From positions 17,870-81,869 of the forward strand of contig JAFRBS010000029.1 of the NCBI GenBank assembly GCA_017404725.1: a stretch of 64,000 nt of DNA. Direction: 5' to 3'. A program made the position numbers and the translations under genes. Below the pieces are notes generated by a model. The model was not told the origin of the DNA. It saw nothing but the letters and a program-made list of their open reading frames with translations, and ran no database searches. Shown here piece by piece: positions 16,873 through 23,989 of this stretch (positions are counted from its first letter, which is position 1; every line of letters begins with the position of its first letter). The DNA comes from Candidatus Saccharimonadota bacterium (lineage in GTDB: Bacteria > Patescibacteriota > Saccharimonadia > Saccharimonadales > Saccharimonadaceae).

Positions 16873-16878
16873 TATAAT
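16873..16878 (+). promoter_or_regulatory. Promoter -10 of the IPKTG surface-protein gene
   Basis: TTGTGGTATAAT, an extended -10, lies 35 nt before the ATG at 16914. A GGGAG ribosome site sits between, so this gene has a short leader. Confidence 0.6.
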
Positions 16879-16913
16879 AGATTAAATTAATCAATTTGGG
16901 AGTTATTTTTATC

Positions 16914-17357
16914 ATGACAGAAAAAACTGAAGGACTTTATGGGGAAAACCCAACTACGAAAGCGCAGAGCATCCGCTTTATCTTGACAACCGTTTTAGTT
17001 GCGGTAGTTATTCTCGGCATCGCCGTCTGGGGTATCATCTACGCCGTCTCTGGCGAAAAGAAGGTCGAAGCCGCCCCTGAAGAAATCGTCGCCCAAACAG
17101 AACAAACGGCCCAGACAGACCAAACAGACCAAACAGACCAAACCAGCGACGTCATCGAAGTGACGAATCTGAACGAAGAAAGCGCGACTAGCGCCGCCAC
17201 GACAGAAACAGCCGCCGCTACGACCGCTACTGCCGCGACAACCGCACAAAATAACATCCCAAAAACCGGTCCTGAGAGCGTTCTCCCAGTTGCGCTCCTA
17301 GCCGGCGCGTTTGTCACCTTCATCGGCTCCCTGAAACTTGCCAAAAATAAGGCTTAA
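16914..17357 (+). CDS. Small surface protein with IPKTG sorting-like signal
   Basis: A 147-aa protein. An N-terminal TM segment (residues about 19-45) is followed by a low-complexity region with QTDQTDQTDQT repeats and Ala/Thr-rich stretches. The C-terminus has IPKTGPESVLP, a 17-residue hydrophobic helix and a basic KNKA tail, which is the classic order of an LPXTG-type sortase signal (I in place of L). The combination of an uncleaved-looking N-terminal helix and a C-terminal sorting signal suggests a cell-wall-attached stalk or adhesin. No sortase gene is in the window. It lies between rsmD and tRNA-Leu with its own promoter. Confidence 0.6.
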   Translation: MTEKTEGLYGENPTTKAQSIRFILTTVLVAVVILGIAVWGIIYAVSGEKKVEAAPEEIVAQTEQTAQTDQTDQTDQTSDVIEVTNLNEESATSAATTETAAATTATAATTAQNNIPKTGPESVLPVALLAGAFVTFIGSLKLAKNKA

Positions 17358-17360
17358 GTG

Positions 17361-17366
17361 TATAAT
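17361..17366 (+). promoter_or_regulatory. -10 box of tRNA-Leu
   Basis: GTGTATAAT ends 19 nt before the tRNA 5' end, directly after the surface-protein stop codon. Confidence 0.55.
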
Positions 17367-17385
17367 AAAAACTAGTCTATTAAGA

Positions 17386-17470
17386 GCCCGGGTGGTGGAA
17401 TTGGTAGACACGCTTGCCTTAGGAGCAAGTGCCGCAAGGCTTGCAGGTTCAAGTCCTGTCCCGGGTACCA
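17386..17470 (+). tRNA. tRNA-Leu (anticodon UAG)
   Basis: 85-nt class II tRNA. The acceptor stem GCCCGGG pairs with CCCGGGU before an encoded ACCA end. The anticodon stem CUUGC/GCAAG closes the loop CUUAGGA, giving anticodon UAG, which reads CUA and CUG. A long variable arm follows, and the T loop is UUCAAGU. The CCA end is encoded. Confidence 0.95.
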
Positions 17471-17484
17471 GAAATACCAATAAA

Positions 17485-17510
17485 CAAGAGCAAAAAGCTC
17501 TTGCTTTTTT
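17485..17510 (+). terminator. Terminator after tRNA-Leu
   Basis: CAAGAGC and GCTCTTG flank AAAAA and are followed by TTTTTT after one C. Confidence 0.85.
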
Positions 17511-17560
17511 ATGCGACTTTGTTATAATAGACTAAATAAGGTTATGTTAAAAGGGTGGTC

Positions 17561-19156
17561 GTGAATAAAATTGCCAAATATCTAAATCAACACTTAATCG
17601 GAAATGTTTTTGATAGCGAGGAAATCCTCGCAAAATATTCGACCGATCACTCGATTGTCAAGGTTACTCCGAAGATGGTCGTCGTCCCAGAAGACACGAA
17701 CGACGTCCGGAAAGTTGTCCGCTTTGTTTCCCAGCTCGCGAAAAAAGACGTCCGCCTGGAACTTGCTGTTCGCGGCTCTGGCCTCGATAAAACCGGCGCA
17801 GACCTCGGTAAAGACATCTTGATTTCCATGGAAAATATGAACAAAATCCAGGAGATCGACGAGCGTTCGCGTCTAGTTCGTGTTCAAGCCGGCGTTAAGC
17901 TTGGCGCCTTAAATCAAGCCTTAAGTCTAGTCGGCCTGACCATCCCAATTAACGGCGATCCAGAGGACACGATCGGATCCCTAATCTCTAACTTTAAAAC
18001 TGATAGTTACGCCGGAAAGTATAACGGAATTTATTATTACGTCGATTGTCTCGAGGCGGTCATCCATACCGGCGATGTCATCCAGACTAACCGCTATTCG
18101 AAACACGGCATCGCCAAAAAACAGGGGCTAACTTCCGCCGAGGGCGCGCTTTATCGCGACCTTTACGGCTTAATCGAAGACAACTACGACCTCGTCTCCG
18201 ACCTCCGTGCTAGGGATACTATCGACAGTACTGGTTACCAGATGATTACCCAAGTTTTCCGTGAACGCGGCAACACTTTCGACCTCATGCCGATGTTCTT
18301 CGCTGCCCAAGGTACGCTCGGCATCATCACCGAAGTTATTTTGCGTTGCGAAGTCCTTCCAGACGAGCCGGCCCATTTCGCCGCCGCCTTCGGTAGCGCT
18401 AAAGCCGCGGTCGACTATGCTATAAGTCTAGAATCGCTAAATCCGAGAGAAGTTAATCTTTACGATGCCCGCATTTTCAAAATTGCCGCCGAATCCGGCA
18501 AAGATCCGAACATTTTCAGCAAAAAATTCAGTGGCGGCTATATGCTTCTGGTTTCTTTCGACGATTCCGAGCGCAAATCCCGCCGAAAAATCGCAAAATG
18601 CTTAAGGCGTCTCCCAGAATCCGCCGCCGCAATTATCGAGGACGAGGCGAATACGGGCGATTTCCAGAAAATTGTTACCGCTATAAGGAGCTTCAAAAAC
18701 GACAATTTAAGGGGTGAGCGCGCTCCGATCTTAGACGACGTCTATGTTCCAGCCGACCGTCTCGACGAGCTTGTCAAAGCGCTGAAGTCCCAGGAAGAGG
18801 CTTACGACGTCGAGTTGCCGCTTATGGGCTCGATCACTGCGAATAATTACTGCATCCGTCCAGACCTCAGGCTAAACTCCGTCGAAGGTCGCCAGGTTGC
18901 TGTTCGCCTAATTAAAGATGTCGCCGAAGCCTTAAACGAGCAAGGCGGCTCACTGACCGGCGGCTCCCCAGAAGGTAGAACAAAGGCTCTCGCCGCTTAC
19001 CCAGAACTTACCGATGCCGAAGTCGTGCTCTATACGAAGGTTAAAGACATCTTCGACCCGCTCGAAATTTTCAGCCCCGAAATTAAACTCGGCGCCGGCC
19101 TAAAAGAAACGGTAAAAAACTTACGCACCAGCTACTTAGAAGACATAACTCGCTAG
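17561..19156 (+). CDS. FAD-binding oxidoreductase (GlcD/VAO family)
   Basis: 531-aa flavoprotein of the vanillyl-alcohol-oxidase fold. The N-terminal FAD-binding PCMH domain is marked by TPKMVVVPEDTNDVRKVVRF, LAVRGSGLDKTGADLGKDILIS (the RGSG-type FAD loop) and VQAGVKLGALNQAL, then NGDPEDTIGSLISNFKTDSYAGKYNGIYYYV. A cap domain and a C-terminal dehydrogenase domain follow (LMGSITANNYCIRPDLRL; FDPLEIFSPEIKLGAG). Glycolate, D-lactate and alkyl-glycerone-phosphate enzymes share this layout, so the substrate is open. The GTG at 17561 follows AAAAGGG by 5 nt; a second GTG is 6 nt upstream. A TATAAT box at about 17523 gives it a separate promoter. Confidence 0.8.
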   Translation: MNKIAKYLNQHLIGNVFDSEEILAKYSTDHSIVKVTPKMVVVPEDTNDVRKVVRFVSQLAKKDVRLELAVRGSGLDKTGADLGKDILISMENMNKIQEIDERSRLVRVQAGVKLGALNQALSLVGLTIPINGDPEDTIGSLISNFKTDSYAGKYNGIYYYVDCLEAVIHTGDVIQTNRYSKHGIAKKQGLTSAEGALYRDLYGLIEDNYDLVSDLRARDTIDSTGYQMITQVFRERGNTFDLMPMFFAAQGTLGIITEVILRCEVLPDEPAHFAAAFGSAKAAVDYAISLESLNPREVNLYDARIFKIAAESGKDPNIFSKKFSGGYMLLVSFDDSERKSRRKIAKCLRRLPESAAAIIEDEANTGDFQKIVTAIRSFKNDNLRGERAPILDDVYVPADRLDELVKALKSQEEAYDVELPLMGSITANNYCIRPDLRLNSVEGRQVAVRLIKDVAEALNEQGGSLTGGSPEGRTKALAAYPELTDAEVVLYTKVKDIFDPLEIFSPEIKLGAGLKETVKNLRTSYLEDITR

Positions 19157-19162
19157 GTGTGG

Positions 19163-19168
19163 TATAAT
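19163..19168 (+). promoter_or_regulatory. -10 box of tig
   Basis: TGTGGTATAAT ends 7 nt before the ATG at 19176. Extended -10 and a leaderless start. Confidence 0.65.
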
Positions 19169-19175
19169 GTAGTTT

Positions 19176-20453
19176 ATGAAGACTACAACTAAACAATTAT
19201 CAGATACCAAGGTGGAATTAACTGTCGTTTTAGACAAAGAAGATTTAGCGCCGGTGCATAAAAAAGCCGTTGAGCGCCTCGCGAAAGACGTTAAAGCTAA
19301 AGGTTTTAGAAAAGGGAAAGCCCCAGCGAACGTCGCTGAGAAGCTGCTCGACCCGAACCAGGTGAACAGTACCGCTCTCGATATCGCGGTTCGCACTACC
19401 GTCCCGCTGGCTTTCGAACAGTCTAAAAAGGTCGCGATTATGCTCCCGAACGTCGAAGTCACGAAGTTTGTTCCGGGCGAGACCGTCGAATACAAGGCCG
19501 TCGCAGACATTCTCCCAGACATCAAACTCGGAAATTATAAGAACCTGAAGGTAAAAAAGGAAGATTTGAAAGTTACCGATAAGGATATGAAAGAGGTTCT
19601 CGAGAACATCGCGAAAGCTTACGCCGAGAAAAAGGCGGTCAAGCGCAAGGCGAAGTTGACCGACGAAGTTATCATCGATTTTACCGGCAAATTAAACGGC
19701 GAGCCTTTCGAGGGTGGTTCCGCGAAGGACCATCATCTCGAGCTCGGTTCCGGCGCTTTCATCCCTGGCTTCGAGGATGGCGTTGTTGGCCATGAACCAG
19801 GCGACAAATTCGAAATTAATCTGACTTTCCCGAAAGATTATCACGCTGAACATCTTAAGGGTAAGAAAGTCGTCTTCGAGGTCCTCTTAAAGCAGGTCAA
19901 CGAAGTCGTTGTTCCGAAATATGATGACGAGTTCGCGAAAAAATGCGGTCCGTTTAAGAATATGGACGAGCTAAAAGCCGATATTAAGAAGAATCTCCAG
20001 GCCCAGAACGATCATAAAGTTATGGAAAAATATAAGGACGACCTCGTTGAGGCGTTCGTTAAGAGTTGTAAAGTTTCTGCGCCAGAAGTTATGGTCGATG
20101 ATCAGGTCCGCTTTATTAAGGACGACATTTCTAGAAATGCCGCTTCCCAGGGTCTAAAGTTCGAAGATTATCTAAAACAGATTAAACAAACTGAGAAAGA
20201 TTGGGAAAAAGAGGCTCGCAAAGTCGCCGAAAAGCGCGTAAAAGCTTCGCTCTGTCTCCAGATCCTCGCTCGCGACGAAAAAATTGAAGTCGATGACGCG
20301 CTAGTTGACGCAAAAATCGCTGAACTCTGCGATGTTTATAAAAAATCTAAAGAAGCTCTAGCGAATTTGAAGACCCCGCAGGTCCGCCAAGAGATTAAGA
20401 ACCGCATGACGATCGAGAAAACTCTCGACTTTCTCGTCGACGCGAATAAATAG
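19176..20453 (+). CDS. tig: Trigger factor
   Basis: 425-aa ribosome-bound chaperone and peptidyl-prolyl isomerase. The N-terminal ribosome-binding domain contains GFRKGKAP near residue 42 (the GFRxGKxP ribosome-docking signature). The FKBP-like domain is around residues 160-245 (DEVIIDFTGKLNGEPFEGGSAKDHHLELGSGAFIPGFEDGVVGHEPGD). The helical C-terminal chaperone arms follow. The protein is unusually lysine-rich. It is followed by an independent promoter for a membrane protein gene rather than by clpP/clpX. Confidence 0.95.
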   Translation: MKTTTKQLSDTKVELTVVLDKEDLAPVHKKAVERLAKDVKAKGFRKGKAPANVAEKLLDPNQVNSTALDIAVRTTVPLAFEQSKKVAIMLPNVEVTKFVPGETVEYKAVADILPDIKLGNYKNLKVKKEDLKVTDKDMKEVLENIAKAYAEKKAVKRKAKLTDEVIIDFTGKLNGEPFEGGSAKDHHLELGSGAFIPGFEDGVVGHEPGDKFEINLTFPKDYHAEHLKGKKVVFEVLLKQVNEVVVPKYDDEFAKKCGPFKNMDELKADIKKNLQAQNDHKVMEKYKDDLVEAFVKSCKVSAPEVMVDDQVRFIKDDISRNAASQGLKFEDYLKQIKQTEKDWEKEARKVAEKRVKASLCLQILARDEKIEVDDALVDAKIAELCDVYKKSKEALANLKTPQVRQEIKNRMTIEKTLDFLVDANK

Positions 20454-20454
20454 C

Positions 20455-20483
20455 TTGACAAATCCGTGGTTTTCGCTTATGCT
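20455..20483 (+). promoter_or_regulatory. Promoter of the DUF5684-like membrane protein
   Basis: TTGACA at 20455-20460, 17-bp spacer, TATGCT at 20478-20483. The spacer ends in CGCTTATGC, whose complement GCATAAGCG recurs near other promoters here. An AAAAGGAG ribosome site precedes the ATG at 20523. Confidence 0.7.
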
Positions 20484-20522
20484 AGAAGTATAAACATAAG
20501 CTTAAAAGGAGTTTAAAAAGCT

Positions 20523-21068
20523 ATGCAAACAGTAACCTATACTACTACCAACCCGAACGCCACCGCGGCTGTTGCCGGCGTTGCCGCTGGGACGGTTGTC
20601 ATGATGGGCTTTCTCGCCCTCGCATTGATGGTTCTAAGAATCATCGCTCGATGGAAAATCTTTACGAAAGCCGGCGAAAAAGGATGGAAAGCAATCATTC
20701 CGTTCTATAGCGACTATATTTTCTATAAAATTATCAACATGGTGCCGTTCTTCTGGACCTTGCTTATCGGCGGGTTCGCGATCGGCCTTATCGGCTCTAT
20801 AACCGGTAACGCCAGCACGATAACCTTCGGCGCCGATGGCAGCTTCTCGTTCGCTTCGACCGAGACTATGAACCCATTCGTCGGCTTCCTAGTCTTCGCC
20901 TTGGCTGTCTTCAGCATCGTCACCATAATTCTCTCGGCGATTCGCCTCGCGAGAGTCTTCGGTAAAGGTGGCGGCTATATCGCTGGCCTGATCCTCATTC
21001 CAGACATCTTCTTGATGATCCTCGGCTTCGGTAAGGCAAAATACGACAAAAAAGCCCTGAAGAAATAA
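20523..21068 (+). CDS. DUF5684-like integral membrane protein
   Basis: 181-aa protein with about four TM helices (residues about 15-42, 75-97, 118-140, 147-168). The loop WKIFTKAGEKGWKAIIPFYSDYIFYKI after the first helix matches the conserved block of the DUF5684/signal-peptidase-associated membrane family (W-x-I-F-x-K-A-G-x-x-G-W-x-A-x-I-P-F-Y). Function is unknown. It has a full sigma70-type promoter and a proper ribosome site, in contrast to its leaderless neighbours, so expression may be strong or regulated. Its stop codon is inside the outer stem of the long hairpin that follows. Confidence 0.6.
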   Translation: MQTVTYTTTNPNATAAVAGVAAGTVVMMGFLALALMVLRIIARWKIFTKAGEKGWKAIIPFYSDYIFYKIINMVPFFWTLLIGGFAIGLIGSITGNASTITFGADGSFSFASTETMNPFVGFLVFALAVFSIVTIILSAIRLARVFGKGGGYIAGLILIPDIFLMILGFGKAKYDKKALKK

Positions 21069-21232
21069 GAAACAGCCTTTCTCAAAACCTAATGAGATTT
21101 AGACCAGACTTGACGGCGTAGATTTTACTAACGGATTGACTGCGAAAAACATCAGTTTTTCCAGTCTAGACGTTGTAAAATCTACAGGCCGTCAAGTCTG
21201 TTTTGAGAAAGGCTGTTTTTATTTCTTCTTGT
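21060..21232. repeat. Long imperfect palindrome with conserved core (copy A)
   Basis: About 170 nt can fold into a rod. The outer arm AACAGCCTTTCTCAAAAC (21071-21088) and the preceding gene end (AAGAAATAAG) are mirrored at about 21200-21230. An inner stem CAGACTTGACGGC / GCCGTCAAGTCTG and further arms TAGATTTTAC / GTAAAATCTA and GAAAAAC / GTTTTTC complete it. The unpaired bulge TAATGAGATTTAGA plus the inner stem start recur at 31871. The 3' end is U-rich, so it also works as a terminator. Confidence 0.75.
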
Positions 21233-21251
21233 AATTTTTATCGTTTTTTGC

Positions 21252-21257
21252 TATAAT
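21252..21257 (+). promoter_or_regulatory. -10 box of the rpsL-rpsG operon
   Basis: TTTGCTATAAT lies 78 nt before the rpsL ATG, giving a leader of about 70 nt. Confidence 0.65.
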
Positions 21258-21276
21258 AGACTCAAGAGTTTCATCT

Positions 21277-21303
21277 CTGTTTGCTATTGCTGTAAACAAA
21301 CAG
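21277..21303 (+). promoter_or_regulatory. Hairpin in the rpsL leader
   Basis: CTGTTTG and CAAACAG pair around a 13-nt loop in the 5' UTR. It is a plausible site for ribosomal-protein autoregulation, inferred only from position and structure. An AAGAGGA ribosome site follows. Confidence 0.4.
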
Positions 21304-21335
21304 GGAAAATAATATCAATTTAAGAGGATTTTTAA

Positions 21336-21749
21336 ATGCCAACTATCAACCAGTTGATTCGAAAACCTAGAAAAAAGGCTATCAAAAAATCGAAAGCTCC
21401 GGCTCTCGGTTCTATCGTAAATACGTTAAAAACCCGTCATTATGACCAGCCTGCGCCTCTGAAGCGTGGCGTTTGCGTCAAAGTGACGACGAAGACCCCG
21501 AAGAAACCGAACTCCGCGCTTCGTAAAGTCGCCCGCGTGCGCTTGACAAATGGCCAGGAAGTATGGGCTTATATCGGCGGCGAGGGCCATAACCTCCAGG
21601 AACACGCTGTTGTGCTCGTTCGTGGCGGTCGTGTGCCGGATCTTCCGGGTGTCCGTTATCATATCGTCCGCGGTACTCTTGATTTGCAGGGTGTCGATGG
21701 TCGTAAACAGGGCCGTTCGAAATACGGCGCGAAGAAAGGAGATAAGTAA
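21336..21749 (+). CDS. rpsL: 30S ribosomal protein S12
   Basis: 137-aa S12, which lines the decoding centre. Family blocks: [13 protein letters not shown] at the start, [32 protein letters not shown] (containing the KPNSALRK streptomycin-site loop), [36 protein letters not shown] and a [10 protein letters not shown] tail. Length and sequence are normal. It overlaps rpsG by one base (TAATG). The usual downstream fusA and tuf are not here; the operon ends after rpsG. Confidence 0.98.
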   Translation: MPTINQLIRKPRKKAIKKSKAPALGSIVNTLKTRHYDQPAPLKRGVCVKVTTKTPKKPNSALRKVARVRLTNGQEVWAYIGGEGHNLQEHAVVLVRGGRVPDLPGVRYHIVRGTLDLQGVDGRKQGRSKYGAKKGDK

Positions 21750-22225
21750 TGTCGCGTAAAGTAACTACCTCTCTCCAGAGAAAATTAACCCCAGACCGCA
21801 AGTATCAGTCGGTTTTGGTCCAGAGACTAATTAACAAGTCCATGCTAGATGGTAAAAAGCAGGCCGCCGAGCGCGCAGTTTACGCCGCTCTCGAGGGTGC
21901 TGCTAAGAAATTGAATTCGGAAGACCCAGTAGCCGTTTTCGAACAGGCTATTGCTAATGTTTCCCCTGACTTCGAGGTCAAATCTCGTCGTGTCGGCGGC
22001 GCAAACTACCAGATTCCGTTCCCAATTTCTGGTCACCGCCAGCAACATTTCGCGTTCTCTTGGCTCGTCCAAGCCGCTCGCGATCGCAAAGGCATGCCTT
22101 ATTCTAAGCGCCTCGAGCTTGAAATCGTCGACGCTTATAACGAAGCCGGCGCCGCCTTCAAGAAGAAGGAAGATTGCCACCGTATGGCCGAAGCAAACCG
22201 CGCCTTCGCGCACTTTGCCAGATAA
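21749..22225 (+). CDS. rpsG: 30S ribosomal protein S7
   Basis: 158-aa S7, the primary binder of the 16S rRNA 3' major domain. Recognised from RKVTTSLQRKLTPDRKYQSVLVQRLINKSMLDGKK, ANVSPDFEVKSRRVGGANYQIPFPIS (the VKSRRVGG-x-x-YQ-x-P block) and the C-terminal HRMAEANRAFAHFAR. The start codon shares a base with the rpsL stop. A strong terminator follows 6 nt after the stop, so this is a two-gene str operon. Confidence 0.98.
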   Translation: MSRKVTTSLQRKLTPDRKYQSVLVQRLINKSMLDGKKQAAERAVYAALEGAAKKLNSEDPVAVFEQAIANVSPDFEVKSRRVGGANYQIPFPISGHRQQHFAFSWLVQAARDRKGMPYSKRLELEIVDAYNEAGAAFKKKEDCHRMAEANRAFAHFAR

Positions 22226-22236
22226 GGTCACAAAGT

Positions 22237-22268
22237 AAAAACCCACCCTGTAAAACGGGTGGGTTTTT
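22237..22268. terminator. Bidirectional terminator after rpsG
   Basis: AACCCACCC and GGGTGGGTT with a short loop; T-runs on both sides serve rpsG and the convergent 70-aa gene. Confidence 0.85.
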
Positions 22269-22277
22269 TGGTGGTAC

Positions 22278-22490
22278 CTAGGAGACGACAACGTTGTCTG
22301 GGTGTAACCGTCTTAACGGAATAGGCATAGCGTCCCAGTCGGGATGTCGCCCCTCCAGACAGTCGTCCCAGTTCTGGAGCGCCAGTATCTTCAGTTCGCC
22401 TAAGACCGAATGGGCTCCATCGGTTTCTTTCAGCCCGTGAATTCGCCGCGTGAGATACTCCCGGGCGGTTTCATTTAACGGCTCCTTCAT
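22278..22490 (-). CDS. Small soluble protein of unknown function (70 aa)
   Basis: I do not recognise this protein. It is 70 aa, charged, with ETAREYLTRRIHGLKE near the N-terminus and WDDCLEGRHPDWDAMPIPLRRL near the C-terminus. The start ATG at 22490 is fixed by AAAGGAGGT 6 nt upstream. It is the second gene of a minus-strand pair, 21 nt after a 35-aa membrane peptide, with a consensus promoter at 22655-22683. Strong promoter and ribosome site argue that it is real despite its size. It converges with rpsG across a shared terminator. Confidence 0.6.
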   Translation of the reverse strand: MKEPLNETAREYLTRRIHGLKETDGAHSVLGELKILALQNWDDCLEGRHPDWDAMPIPLRRLHPDNVVVS

Positions 22491-22511
22491 AAGCAACCTC
22501 CTTTTAATGTT

Positions 22512-22619
22512 CTAGACTAGCCTGAAGAATTGACAACCTGCTACTATTCCGAGTACTAATATACAGAGTAGCGTCATCAATATCAGAGCATCTACGATTC
22601 TATGTGCTGCGTCTAACAT
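22512..22619 (-). CDS. 35-aa membrane peptide
   Basis: A very short gene: 35 codons, ATG at 22619 and TAG stop at 22512. The first ten residues (MLDAAHRIVD) look amphipathic; residues 11-28 (ALILMTLLCILVLGIVAG) form one TM helix; the end is CQFFRLV. A ribosome site GGGGGTGA lies 6 nt upstream, and the promoter TTGACA-17 bp-TATAAT is perfect. It heads a two-gene unit with the 70-aa protein. A toxin-like or stress-type membrane peptide is possible, but nothing in the sequence proves this. Confidence 0.6.
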   Translation of the reverse strand: MLDAAHRIVDALILMTLLCILVLGIVAGCQFFRLV

Positions 22620-22654
22620 AAAAATCACCCCCTCGAAAACAGCCACATACCTAT

Positions 22655-22683
22655 ATTATACCACGCTTACGTTAAAATGTCAA
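22655..22683 (-). promoter_or_regulatory. Consensus promoter of the small-protein pair
   Basis: TTGACA at 22683-22678, 17-bp spacer TTTTAACGTAAGCGTGG, TATAAT at 22660-22655. The spacer closely matches that of the promoter at 48025-48053. Confidence 0.8.
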
Positions 22684-22690
22684 GATGTGT

Positions 22691-22696
22691 TATAAT
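22691..22696 (+). promoter_or_regulatory. -10 box of the FtsA/PilM-like gene
   Basis: TGTGTTATAAT ends 6 nt before the ATG at 22703, diverging from the small-protein promoter. Confidence 0.6.
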
Positions 22697-22702
22697 GTAA
22701 CT

Positions 22703-23989
22703 ATGAGCATTATTCAGAAACTCAAGACTACCGCCCCTGAGAAAACTCCTGAGGCCGAATTCCAGGCGCGGGATGATGTGATTTTGGCGCTTGATATTGG
22801 TACTGAATTTGTGAAAGTTTTGCTTGCGAAACAGGGAAAGAACAACAAACTTTCCGTGATCGGCGTCGGGAAAGCCAGGCAACGTGGCGCGAATATGTAC
22901 GCCGGCGCGATCGCTGATATTGGCGCTGTGACCGATGTTTGTGAAGAGGCCTTAAACGAGGCGGAAAAAATGGCGAAGGTCCGCGCGAAGCTGGCGGTCG
23001 TCGGCATCGCCGGCGAGCTGATCAAGGGCAATACCTCGACGGTTCATTATCGCCGGAAAAACGGCAATAAGCCCCTGTCCGAGGCTGAGATGAACCTGAT
23101 TATTCGCCGGGTTCAGGAAAAAGCCGGTGAACAGGCGCGCCGCGAAGTTGCGCTCGAGACGAATAACCCGGATGTCGAGGTCCGCCTGATTAATTCCGCG
23201 ATTGTGAGCCTGACGATTGATGGTTACAAGATCAGCAACCCGATCGGTTTTAAGGGGACAGATCTAACAATTCAGTTTTATACGGCTTATGCGCCGCTTG
23301 TCCATATTTCTGCGATCGAAAAAGTTTGTGCAGAGCTTAGCCTCGATCTTCTTGCCGTGGCGGTCGAGCCGTTTGCGGTTTGTCGCGCTTGTCTCGGCGA
23401 TAATCCAGATTCCAGTTTATCGACCATCGTGATGGACATCGGTGGCGGTACGACCGACATCGCAGTCGTCGATGACGGCGGTGTCGAAGGAACGAAAATG
23501 TTCTCGATCGGCGGCCGCAGCTTTACCCATCAAATCGAAACGACTCTCGGCGTTGATTTCGACACCGCCGAAGATCTGAAAGTCAACCCCGAAAAAGCTG
23601 ATGAAAAAACCGCCGAGAAGCTTGCAAAAGCGATTGAGAAAAATCTCATCGTTTGGACCTCTGGCGTAGAACTCGCCCTTTCCGATTTTCCGATGTTAGA
23701 TGTCCTGCCGAATAAAGTTCTGCTCTGCGGCGGCGGCGCTGGTTTGATGGAGCTCCAAGAAGAGCTTGCGACCGCGGATTGGTACAAAAATTTGCCATTT
23801 GCGCGCCGCCCAGTCATCCACCTCGTCGAGGCCACCGACATCCCCGGCATCAAAAACGAAACCGAGGCGACTTTGGATCATTCGTTCATCACTGCTTTTG
23901 GTCTACTTCGCGTCGCTCTTGATACTTTGGACGGTAACCCTGAGGGTCAAACTTTCCGCGAAAAGCTTTCGAAGCTGCTTGAAAATTAA
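22703..23989 (+). CDS. FtsA/PilM-like actin-family ATPase
   Basis: 428-aa member of the actin/HSP70 ATPase fold with the FtsA/PilM arrangement. Phosphate 1 motif: VILALDIGTEFVKVLLAKQ (residues about 28-46). Phosphate 2: TIVMDIGGGTTDIAVVDDG near residue 245. Adenosine motif: VLLCGGGAGLMELQEEL near residue 345. An SHS2-like insertion follows residue 90. It could tether division or pilus machinery to the membrane; no ftsZ or pil genes are nearby to decide. A start 18 nt upstream (reading MCYNVT) is the translated -10 box and is rejected. It overlaps the convergent pseudouridine synthase by 4 nt. Confidence 0.8.
   Translation: MSIIQKLKTTAPEKTPEAEFQARDDVILALDIGTEFVKVLLAKQGKNNKLSVIGVGKARQRGANMYAGAIADIGAVTDVCEEALNEAEKMAKVRAKLAVVGIAGELIKGNTSTVHYRRKNGNKPLSEAEMNLIIRRVQEKAGEQARREVALETNNPDVEVRLINSAIVSLTIDGYKISNPIGFKGTDLTIQFYTAYAPLVHISAIEKVCAELSLDLLAVAVEPFAVCRACLGDNPDSSLSTIVMDIGGGTTDIAVVDDGGVEGTKMFSIGGRSFTHQIETTLGVDFDTAEDLKVNPEKADEKTAEKLAKAIEKNLIVWTSGVELALSDFPMLDVLPNKVLLCGGGAGLMELQEELATADWYKNLPFARRPVIHLVEATDIPGIKNETEATLDHSFITAFGLLRVALDTLDGNPEGQTFREKLSKLLEN

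Noticed and set aside
17100..17155. Direct repeats (CAGACAGACCAAACAGACC) as a CRISPR-like array
   Set aside because: The repeats are 12-nt, contiguous, without spacers, and encode QTDQ in a surface protein.
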